Shown here in pieces: positions 1 through 5,570 of a stretch of 7,981 nucleotides of DNA. Position 1 is the stretch's first letter. Each line of letters begins with the position of its first letter. The translations under genes and the position numbers were made by a program. The DNA is taken from the NCBI GenBank assembly GCA_017534365.1, contig JAFWCS010000085.1:1-7981 (forward strand), given 5' to 3'. The stretch comes from Clostridia bacterium (GTDB lineage: Bacteria > Bacillota > Clostridia > Oscillospirales > Acutalibacteraceae). Below the pieces are notes generated by a model. The model did not search any database. It was not told the origin of the DNA and saw nothing but the letters and a program-made list of their open reading frames with translations.

Positions 1-35
1 AGATGATCGAGGCGTATGAAAACGGGATGAAATAA
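1..35 (+). CDS. 3' end of an upstream gene (partial, unidentified)
   Basis: The window opens inside what looks like the last codons of a plus-strand gene. From base 3 the frame reads MIEAYENGMK and stops at TAA (33-35). Only about ten residues are visible, so the product cannot be named. Support is indirect: a strong plus-strand terminator lies about 110 bases downstream, and no other gene is available for it to terminate. The sequence upstream of the window would settle it. Confidence 0.4.
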   Translation, partial: MIEAYENGMK

Positions 36-144
36 CAGCGCAGCGTCGGACTGCGTGCGGCGGCGATGAAATTCAGACGCCGGCCGCCTTTGCCTCGGAT
101 CACACGGACGCCCCAGGGCGTCGATCAAACACCGATCAACCGGC
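36..144. other. Non-coding spacer with a small hairpin
   Basis: No credible gene is seen between the stop at 35 and the terminator at 145. A 7-bp inverted repeat, GACGCCC (107-113) and GGGCGTC (116-122), forms a compact hairpin just upstream of the terminator. An open frame from the ATG at 66 has no ribosome binding site and runs through the terminator, so it was not called. Confidence 0.5.
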
Positions 145-186
145 AGCCTCCGTTTGCCTTCGGGCGGGCGGAGGCTCATTTCTTTG
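145..186 (+). terminator. Intrinsic terminator with TTCG tetraloop
   Basis: Bases 145-158 pair with 163-176 in a 14-bp stem. Eight perfect pairs form the base, three T-G wobbles follow, then three G/C pairs close on a TTCG tetraloop (159-162). A T-rich tail, CATTTCTTT, follows at 177-185. It probably ends the transcript of the gene that stops at 35 and separates it from the promoter at 262-290. Confidence 0.8.
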
Positions 187-261
187 TACCGGCCGTCCTC
201 TGCGCGGGCGTTTGCGGCGGATGCTGAGGATGCGGATGTCTGCGTCAAATGCAGATGCTTC

Positions 262-290
262 TTTACATTTCTCTCAGGTTATGCTATAAT
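262..290 (+). promoter_or_regulatory. Sigma-A promoter with extended -10 for the CHAP gene
   Basis: A -35 box TTTACA (262-267), a 17-bp spacer and a perfect -10 TATAAT (285-290) are present. A TG one base before the -10 (282-283) gives an extended -10 element. Transcription would start near 297, giving a leader of about 25 bases to the ATG at 322. It is placed after the terminator at 145-186, so the CHAP gene starts its own transcription unit. Confidence 0.85.
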
Positions 291-321
291 AAGTAAAACA
301 ACTTCTCGGGAGGGACGACGG

Positions 322-1509
322 ATGAAGCGGCGTTTTCGGCGCGGGATCTCCATGCTGCTCTGTTTGATGACGACACTTTCCTGCGCTGCAGCCGGCGGCG
401 CGCTGCGCGCCGCCGCCATCACGGCGGCCGACGCGGCGGCATGGGCAAAGGCGCAGGGGGATCAGCGGGCAGCGTTTGATCTGGATGCGCATTACGGCTA
501 TCAATGCTCCGATTTTGTGACGGCCTACATGAATTATCTCGTCGACGGCGATCCGCGGTCCGGCCGTTATCAGGTGTATGACGCGCGGGAGTATCCCGAC
601 GTCGCTGCGCAGGAGCCGGAGCGCTGGACTGTGCTGCGCGGCGCGGCGATGAAGCCGAGACCGGGGGATATTTTCGTCTCTGCCGGGCGCGATCCGACCT
701 TCGGCCATGCCGGTGTGATCCTCGGGCAGGTCGGCGGACGGTACCTGATCGTCGATCAGAATTCCAATCCGGTCAATTTCGATAAGGGCTCTCCCTGCTA
801 TACGCATGAAGTGACCCTGAGCAACGATTTTGCGCTCAAGGCGCTGATCCGGTATCAGTTTGATCCGGATGCCGTCACGTTGACCTATCACGCGAACGGC
901 GGCGAAAACGCGCCCGCGAGCCAGACCGGCTACGGCGCGGTGCGGCTTTCCGCCGCAGTCCCGACGAGGGCAGGCTATGACTTCCTCGGGTGGGCGGAGA
1001 ACGCAGCCGCCGCAGCGGCGCAGTATCAGCCCGGCGCCGAATTCAACCTGACGAGAAACGTCACCTTGTATGCGGTGTGGAAGGCAACGGGAGATCCGGA
1101 TACCCCGCCCGGACCGGACGACCCGGATCCGCCGGTCGCGGAGAATCCGACCGCGCATGCGGCGCTGTATGTGCCTGCTGCCGCGACGGTGGAGTATCAG
1201 GCCGACGTGACCGTGACCGCGCGGGCGGACGGCGTGCCGGCGGGCTTCACGCTGGCTGTTTATGACGGCAACCGGCTGTGCACCGTCGGCAGCAACGAAA
1301 CTGTCAGCTATCACGTCGGCAGTGTGACGAGCGGCAAGACGCTGACCGTCAAGGTGACGGACGCCGCCGGCGCAGTGCAGAAGGACGGCAGCGGCGCGGA
1401 GCTGAGCAGGAGCGTGGAAATCAAGGTCTCCAACAGCTTTTTTGCGCGTCTGATCGCCTTCTTCAAGGGCTTGCTCGGCCTGCTCCCGCACGTGGAGCTC
1501 CGGCCGTAA
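322..1509 (+). CDS. Secreted CHAP-domain (papain-fold) cell-wall hydrolase with Flg_new/InlB-type repeat
   Basis: This is a 395-aa exported protein. A basic N-terminus (MKRRFRR) and hydrophobic core form a signal peptide of about 30 residues. Residues ~35-178 look like a CHAP amidase/endopeptidase domain: candidate nucleophile Cys62 in YQCSDFV, His129 in FGHAGVI, and a polar residue in VDQN (145-147), matching the Cys-His-polar arrangement of the family. CHAP enzymes cut peptidoglycan amide or peptide bonds outside the membrane. Residues ~184-254 match a Listeria-Bacteroides (InlB B-type, Flg_new) repeat, with TYHANGG, GYDFLGW and LYAVWKA landmarks. A Pro/Asp-rich linker (255-275), a beta-rich, perhaps Ig-like, segment (277-368) and an amphipathic aromatic tail (371-388) follow. 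The ATG at 322 was chosen because GGGAGGG lies 7 bases upstream and the promoter lies inside the longer reading frame that opens at 154. The domain class is well supported; the exact bond cut is not known. Confidence 0.85.
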   Translation: MKRRFRRGISMLLCLMTTLSCAAAGGALRAAAITAADAAAWAKAQGDQRAAFDLDAHYGYQCSDFVTAYMNYLVDGDPRSGRYQVYDAREYPDVAAQEPERWTVLRGAAMKPRPGDIFVSAGRDPTFGHAGVILGQVGGRYLIVDQNSNPVNFDKGSPCYTHEVTLSNDFALKALIRYQFDPDAVTLTYHANGGENAPASQTGYGAVRLSAAVPTRAGYDFLGWAENAAAAAAQYQPGAEFNLTRNVTLYAVWKATGDPDTPPGPDDPDPPVAENPTAHAALYVPAAATVEYQADVTVTARADGVPAGFTLAVYDGNRLCTVGSNETVSYHVGSVTSGKTLTVKVTDAAGAVQKDGSGAELSRSVEIKVSNSFFARLIAFFKGLLGLLPHVELRP

Positions 1510-1605
1510 ACCGTTCGATCGGGCATTGCGTTCTGTCGGGTGCTGCCGTATTTCATCAGCATGCCGCGCAGGCGGCTGAAATAATGAAAAAGGAGAGGTC
1601 AAAAA

Positions 1606-2385
1606 ATGAAAAAAATCATCGTCTTATTCATGTGCATTGCGCTGCTTGCAGCGAGCATGACCTTGCTTGCCGCATGCGACAAGCAGGAACCCGAACCCGC
1701 TGAAACACCGGCAGTCAGCGACGCCGCGGAAGAAACCGGCGAAGCGATCGTCGGCGGCTGGGAAAACGACAAGTCTCCCGTCATCACCGAGGAATTCCGG
1801 CAGGTGTTCGAAAAAGCCGCGGAAAAGCTGGACGGCGTCGACTATACGCCGGTCGCGTATCTCTCCAGGCAGGTCGTTGCCGGCACGAACCACCGTGTGC
1901 TGTGCAAAGCGGTCACCGTCGTCCCCGGCGCGGTGCCGACGTATGCGATCATGACGGTCTATGAGGATCTGACCGGCAACGCCGAGATCACCGACGTTGT
2001 CAGAAGCAGCGTGACGGCGGCGGAAAACCTCGAGCTTGCCGGCGGCTGGAACGAACCGGAATCGCCCGAGGTGACGGAGCAGGCGAAAGCGGCGCTGACC
2101 AAAGCGAGCGAGACCCTGACCGGCGCGGAGTATACGCCGATCGCCCTGCTTGCGTCGCAGGTCGTTGCAGGCATGAACTACCGCATGCTTTGCGAATCCA
2201 AGGCGACCGTCCCCGGCGCGCAGGCGGAATACGTGATCGTCACCGTTTATGCGGATCTGCAGGGGAATGCGGAGATCACTGACGTGATCGCGTTCAACGC
2301 GGATGCGGATGCGCAGGCGGAAGCCGCGCCGGCCGAAGAAGACGTCAGCACAGACGTGTCCGAAGCGGCGAACGACGGCGAATAA
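1606..2385 (+). CDS. Lipoprotein with two tandem cystatin-like (QVVAG) domains
   Basis: This is a 259-aa protein with a lipoprotein signal peptide. The lipobox LLAAC predicts lipidation at Cys24 and anchoring to the outer face of the membrane. After an acidic linker, two 83-residue repeats (50-132 and 146-228) share 45 identical positions by hand count. Each repeat starts with GGW, has a predicted helix, then the cystatin signature QVVAG (89-93 and 185-189), a conserved Leu-Cys (Cys100, Cys196), and ends in GNAEITDV. In eukaryotic cystatins an N-terminal Gly and the QxVxG hairpin insert into the active site of papain-like proteases; the second Pro-Trp loop is not evident here. The C-terminus (229-259) is a low-complexity Ala/Asp/Glu tail. 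An AGGAGAGG ribosome binding site (1591-1598) fixes the start. The gene lies 96 bases after the CHAP gene with no terminator or promoter seen between them. Fold assignment is moderately sure; protease inhibition is a hypothesis. Confidence 0.8.
   Translation: MKKIIVLFMCIALLAASMTLLAACDKQEPEPAETPAVSDAAEETGEAIVGGWENDKSPVITEEFRQVFEKAAEKLDGVDYTPVAYLSRQVVAGTNHRVLCKAVTVVPGAVPTYAIMTVYEDLTGNAEITDVVRSSVTAAENLELAGGWNEPESPEVTEQAKAALTKASETLTGAEYTPIALLASQVVAGMNYRMLCESKATVPGAQAEYVIVTVYADLQGNAEITDVIAFNADADAQAEAAPAEEDVSTDVSEAANDGE
1753..2289 (+). repeat. Intragenic tandem duplication encoding two cystatin-like domains
   Basis: Bases 1753-2001 and 2041-2289 encode 83-residue units with an offset of exactly 288 bases. 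They can be aligned without gaps and share 45 of 83 residues by hand count. Conservation is strongest in GGW, YTP, QVVAG, VPGA, TVY and GNAEITDV. The divergence between copies means an old duplication rather than a recent slippage event. Confidence 0.85.
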
Positions 2386-2444
2386 CGCGCTGCCGGCGCT
2401 GCCTCCAATGCAGGATCTGATACAGTACGATACAGCATGACAAA

Positions 2445-2492
2445 CCGCCCCGATCGCAGCCGACGGACTGGGATCGGGGCGGAAATGCTTTT
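2445..2492 (+). terminator. Intrinsic terminator after the lipoprotein gene
   Basis: CCGCCCCGATC (2445-2455) pairs perfectly with GATCGGGGCGG (2472-2482), an 11-bp stem with a 16-base loop. An imperfect T-rich tail (2486-2492, ending in four T) follows, with another T6 run at 2501-2506. It sits 60 bases after the lipoprotein stop and before the next promoter, so it ends the CHAP-lipoprotein unit. Confidence 0.7.
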
Positions 2493-2549
2493 GCAGCCTG
2501 TTTTTTACGGAAACGGCAGCGCTGCTCTGGCGTCGCTGCAAAAAAACAG
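2489..2549. repeat. Overlapping inverted repeats abutting the -35 box
   Basis: Two inverted repeats overlap here: TTTTGCAG (2489-2496) with CTGCAAAA (2536-2543), and CTGTTTTTT (2498-2506) with AAAAAACAG (2541-2549). Their right arms overlap, so both cannot form at once. Between them is a 10-bp palindrome, GCAGCGCTGC (2516-2525). The right arm ends at the base before the -35 box of the MATE promoter. This could be an operator or simply chance in a short spacer. Confidence 0.4.
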
Positions 2550-2578
2550 TTGAATCCCGACGGGAATGCTGGTATAAT
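2550..2578 (+). promoter_or_regulatory. Sigma-A promoter for the MATE transporter
   Basis: A -35 TTGAAT (2550-2555), a 17-bp spacer and a perfect -10 TATAAT (2573-2578) are present, with TG at 2570-2571 making an extended -10. The predicted start is near 2585. The short leader carries a 6-bp hairpin, TGCCGC (2590-2595) with GCGGCA (2600-2605), just before the GGGAG ribosome binding site at 2611-2615. Confidence 0.85.
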
Positions 2579-2625
2579 AGGCAGGAATCTGCCGCAGCGG
2601 CGGCATCAACGGGAGAACCAAAGCA

Positions 2626-4041
2626 ATGAAAATGAAAACCCTGCGCAGCACCTTCATCGGTGACCGCGCGTTTTATAAACGGATCCTGGCGGTCGCAGTG
2701 CCGATCATGGTGCAGACCGGCATCACGAATTTCGTGAGCCTGCTGGACAACATCATGGTCGGGCGCATCGGCACGGAGCAGATGAGCGGCGTGGCGATCG
2801 TCAACCAGCTGCTGTTCGTGTATTATCTTTGCGTGTTCGGCGGCTTCGCCGGCGCGGGCATTTTCACCGCGCAGTATTACGGCGCGCAGGATCAGGCGGG
2901 CGTGCGCCACACCTTCCGCTACAAGCTCTGGATGGGCGCGCTCCTGTTTCTCGGCGCGCTGGGGATCTTCAGCGGCTTCGGGAAACAGCTGATCGGGCTG
3001 TATCTCAACGGCAGCAGCGACGGCGGCGATCTGGAGGCGGCGCTCGGCTACGCGACGCAGTATCTGCACATCATGCTCCTCGGCCTGCCGGCCTTCACGG
3101 TCGTGCAGGTGTATGCCAACACGCTGCGCGAATGCGGCGAGACCGTAGTGCCCATGCGCGCGGGGCTCGCGGCGGTTGCGGTGAATCTGACGCTGAATTA
3201 TCTGCTGATCTACGGCAAGCTCGGCCTGCCTGCGCTCGGCGTGCGCGGCGCCGCGATTGCCACGGTGGTTTCGCGGTTCACGGAAATGGCCGTCGTCGTG
3301 CTCTGGACGCATCTGCATCCCGGCCGCTGCCCCTATATCCGGGGCGTTTACCGCTCCGCGCGCGTGCCGCTCCGGCTGGTGAAGACCTTTTTCCTGATCG
3401 GCGCGCCGCTGCTGGTGAATGAGGCGCTCTGGTCGGCGGGCTTTGCAATGCTGACGCAGTGCTATTCGATGCGGGGGCTGAACGTTGTGGCCGGGCAGAA
3501 TATCGCCAGCACGGTCAGCAACGTCTTCAACGTGGTAGGGTTGGTGTTTTTCGCGATGGGCGACGCGATCGCCATCATCATCGGGCAGCATCTCGGCGCC
3601 GGGCGCTACAAGGAGGCGCGGGAGGAGGACAGCAAGATCATCGCGTTTGCCATCTGCGTCGCAACGCTCGTGGGTCTTGCGATCCTCGGTGCGGCGCCGT
3701 TCTTCCCGCAGATTTACAACACAACGCCGGAGGCGCGGCGGATCGCCACGCATTTCCTGATCGCGCAGGCGGCCTTTACGCCGCAGATCTGCCTGCTGCA
3801 CACCACCTATTTTACCCTGCGTTCCGGCGGCAAAACGATCATCACCTTCCTGTTTGACAGCGTATTCATGTGGTTGGTCAGCGTGCCGCTGGCCTTCATC
3901 CTCAGCCGGTTCTCTTCGCTCTACGTGATCTGGATCTTCGTCTTCCTGCAGATGTCGGAGTGGATCAAATGCATCATCGGCGTCATCCTCGTGAAAAAGG
4001 GCGTCTGGATGAACAACATCGTGAAAGATACGGAAACATAA
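2626..4041 (+). CDS. MATE-family multidrug/cation antiporter
   Basis: This 471-aa integral membrane protein has the size and layout of MATE transporters: two homologous bundles of about six membrane segments each. Family landmarks are a short N-terminal helix, then ITNFVSLLDNIMVGRIG (33-49), a Gly-rich segment ending GAGIFTAQYYGA (76-87), and LRECGETVVPM (167-177), which matches the usual LR-G-T-PM loop; the second half has QNIASTVSN (291-299) and GQHLGAGRYKEA (320-331). MATE proteins export organic cations, drugs or metabolites using Na+ or H+ gradients; the substrate cannot be read from the sequence. The ATG at 2626 has GGGAG ten bases upstream; a second ATG at 2632 is also possible. The gene appears monocistronic, with its own promoter and terminator. 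A simple NorM or DinF assignment is not justified. Confidence 0.93.
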   Translation: MKMKTLRSTFIGDRAFYKRILAVAVPIMVQTGITNFVSLLDNIMVGRIGTEQMSGVAIVNQLLFVYYLCVFGGFAGAGIFTAQYYGAQDQAGVRHTFRYKLWMGALLFLGALGIFSGFGKQLIGLYLNGSSDGGDLEAALGYATQYLHIMLLGLPAFTVVQVYANTLRECGETVVPMRAGLAAVAVNLTLNYLLIYGKLGLPALGVRGAAIATVVSRFTEMAVVVLWTHLHPGRCPYIRGVYRSARVPLRLVKTFFLIGAPLLVNEALWSAGFAMLTQCYSMRGLNVVAGQNIASTVSNVFNVVGLVFFAMGDAIAIIIGQHLGAGRYKEAREEDSKIIAFAICVATLVGLAILGAAPFFPQIYNTTPEARRIATHFLIAQAAFTPQICLLHTTYFTLRSGGKTIITFLFDSVFMWLVSVPLAFILSRFSSLYVIWIFVFLQMSEWIKCIIGVILVKKGVWMNNIVKDTET

Positions 4042-4046
4042 AGAAT

Positions 4047-4084
4047 CACCGGGTCTGCATGCAACGCAGGCCCGGTGTGTTTTT
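4047..4084. terminator. Convergent, probably bidirectional intrinsic terminator
   Basis: Bases 4047-4058 pair with 4066-4077 (12 bp, one T-G wobble) around a 7-base loop. On the plus strand TGTTTTTATT follows, a strong U-tract for the MATE gene that stops at 4041. On the minus strand the hairpin is followed by ATTCTTTATG, a weaker tail for the operon whose last gene ends at 4087. One hairpin thus serves both converging units. Confidence 0.85.
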
Positions 4085-4086
4085 AT

Positions 4087-4422
4087 TCAATCTTCAATCA
4101 CGATGTAGCCCACGGGGAAGGGCTCTACGTCCGGCGTATCGGTCAGGGTCTTCAGCACCTGATAATAAATGAAAGCGCAGGGACGCTTGCTGCGCGTTTC
4201 CCAATCCCGCAGAGCGATCTCGCCTTTGAGCAGGGTGATCAGGTCGCCGTTCTGATCGGCGTAGGATTGCGTGTGGCGCAGCTCCAGCGGCGGCAGGCGG
4301 AAGCAGGCGGCGTAGTCCGCGCGGTCCGTGCCGGGCGGGAGCGCCGTGCCGCAGTCGTGATCCAGCAGCCAGAGCGCGAGCTTTTCCTTGAATTCCCGTT
4401 CGCTCAGGATCGGCGCGGTCAT
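4087..4422 (-). CDS. Conserved-looking hypothetical protein, 111 aa, translationally coupled to the sugar kinase
   Basis: I do not recognise this family. The 111-aa protein has no signal peptide, membrane segment or obvious metal site, and is mildly acidic. The N-terminus has a helical, charged stretch (SEREFKEKLALWLLDHD); the middle has CFRLPPLELRHTQSYADQNG, and the C-terminus ends in a hydrophobic, beta-like stretch (FPVGYIVIED). The start ATG overlaps the stop TGA of the upstream kinase by four bases (ATGA), the classic arrangement for translational coupling, and a terminator follows its stop. Being real is supported by this overlap and by filling the space exactly between kinase and terminator. 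A role linked to the kinase is inferred only from position. Confidence 0.75.
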   Translation of the reverse strand: MTAPILSEREFKEKLALWLLDHDCGTALPPGTDRADYAACFRLPPLELRHTQSYADQNGDLITLLKGEIALRDWETRSKRPCAFIYYQVLKTLTDTPDVEPFPVGYIVIED

Positions 4423-5555
4423 GCCAGCCCCAGCGCTTTGCGGCAGTCCGCCACCGTGCGCTCCATCTCGGGCATGGCGCGCTCCATTTCGGCGACCAGC
4501 TTGAGCTGGGTGCGCGCGCGCACGAGGTTGTGCGCGGGGTAGGCGGTCTTGAAGTAGACGTCGCCGTTGAGATAATCGCCCAAGAAGCGCATGCCGACTT
4601 CGAGGGTCATGAGCTTGGCCGAGAAGGCCAGGCAGTCGATCTCCTTCGCGGTCAGGCTGCGTCCGCAGGTGGAGAGGAAGCCGTCAACGTAGGCGGCGAA
4701 ATAGGGGAGGCTGAAGCGGACCTTGTCGAGATCCGGCTCGTCCTCCGCGGCCGTGCTTGCGCCGAAGCGGATGCTGTCGCCGAAATCATAGAGCGACAGG
4801 CCGGGCATCACGGTGTCCAGATCCACCACGCAGATGCCCTCGTCCGTCGTGTTGTCAAACATGACGTTGTTGAGCTTGGTGTCGTTGTGGGTCACGCGCA
4901 GGGGCAGCTCGCCGCGGTCGATCATGCCGACCAGCACGCCGCAGTCCGCCTCGCGGGCGCGCACGAAGTCGATTTCTGCCTGCACCTCGGCAGCCCGTCC
5001 GACGCGGTCTTCCTCCACCGCGCGGATGAAATCGGCGAAGCGGGAAACGGTGTTGTGAAAGTTCGGGATGGTCTCGGTCAGGCTGTCGATCGGATAATCC
5101 GCCAGCAGCTCCTGAAACGTGCCGAAGGCCTTCGCCGCGCGGCCGAACACCGCGGGATCCTCGATCGTCTGATAGGAGTGCGCGTCGGTGATATAGTTGT
5201 AGCAGCGCCAGAAGCCGCCGTCCGCTGCGATATAATAGGGCTTGCCGTCCTTGGCGGGATAGACGCAGAGGCATTCGCGCGCCGGGTCGCCGCCGCGTGC
5301 AAGGACCGCCTTGCGCAGGTGCGCGGTCACGCCCAGCACGTTCTGCATCAGCGCCTCGGGCTGGCGGAACACATAGGTGTTCAGCTTCTGCACCAGATAG
5401 CTCCGCTCGCCGCCGTCCGGCAGGCGGAAATGAAACACGAAGGTGTCGTTGATATGGCCGTCGTTTACACGGCTCTCGCCCTCGAATTCGCCCTCGAAGG
5501 TGAAGGCATTCAGCAGCTCTCTCACGAGCGCATCCATAGAGTCCAAAATGTTCAC
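4419..5555 (-). CDS. nahK: N-acetylhexosamine 1-kinase (NahK)-like sugar phosphotransferase
   Basis: This 378-aa cytoplasmic kinase has the aminoglycoside phosphotransferase/choline kinase fold and closely resembles bifidobacterial NahK (about 359 aa). Landmarks are NDGHIND (31-37), the catalytic loop VTHNDTKLNN (221-230) with candidate base Asp225, the metal-binding DLDTVMPG (245-252), DFGDSIRFGAST (257-268), and the C-terminal MRFLGDYLNGD (322-332) and HNLVRARTQ (342-350). NahK phosphorylates GlcNAc or GalNAc at C1 with ATP, feeding nucleotide-sugar salvage; the substrate of this homologue is inferred, and no lacto-N-biose phosphorylase is next to it. The start is uncertain: GTG at 5555 has AAAGG almost adjacent, while TTG at 5546 or ATG at 5537 are in-frame alternatives. 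It follows the CBM9-like gene by 15 bases and overlaps the next gene by 4, indicating an operon. Family is sure; symbol is by similarity. Confidence 0.85.
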   Translation of the reverse strand: MNILDSMDALVRELLNAFTFEGEFEGESRVNDGHINDTFVFHFRLPDGGERSYLVQKLNTYVFRQPEALMQNVLGVTAHLRKAVLARGGDPARECLCVYPAKDGKPYYIAADGGFWRCYNYITDAHSYQTIEDPAVFGRAAKAFGTFQELLADYPIDSLTETIPNFHNTVSRFADFIRAVEEDRVGRAAEVQAEIDFVRAREADCGVLVGMIDRGELPLRVTHNDTKLNNVMFDNTTDEGICVVDLDTVMPGLSLYDFGDSIRFGASTAAEDEPDLDKVRFSLPYFAAYVDGFLSTCGRSLTAKEIDCLAFSAKLMTLEVGMRFLGDYLNGDVYFKTAYPAHNLVRARTQLKLVAEMERAMPEMERTVADCRKALGLA

Positions 5556-5570
5556 GCCTTTCAGTCAGAA

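Noticed and set aside
66..230. Short open frame of about 54 codons starting at ATG 66
   Set aside because: No ribosome binding site, passes straight through the strong terminator at 145-176, and gives an Arg/Pro-rich peptide without a known family.
154..321. In-frame upstream extension of the CHAP gene from a TTG at 154
   Set aside because: It would start inside the terminator hairpin and span the promoter; the extra 56 residues are not signal-peptide-like, whereas ATG 322 has a good ribosome binding site and signal peptide.
274..1602. 442-codon open frame on the minus strand
   Set aside because: It is antisense to the CHAP gene and its promoter, has no ribosome binding site and no recognisable domain.
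1510..1605. Possible separate promoter for the lipoprotein gene
   Set aside because: No -10/-35 pair with acceptable spacing was found in the 96-base gap, so cotranscription with the CHAP gene is preferred.
2419..2435. Direct repeat GATACAG (2419-2425 and 2429-2435)
   Set aside because: Two seven-base copies in a transcribed 3' region are compatible with chance and lie nowhere near a promoter.
1624..3801. 725-codon open frame on the minus strand
   Set aside because: It lies opposite the lipoprotein, a terminator, a promoter and the MATE gene. Its Arg/His/Ala-rich translation has no recognisable domain, which is typical of the antisense frame of GC-rich genes.
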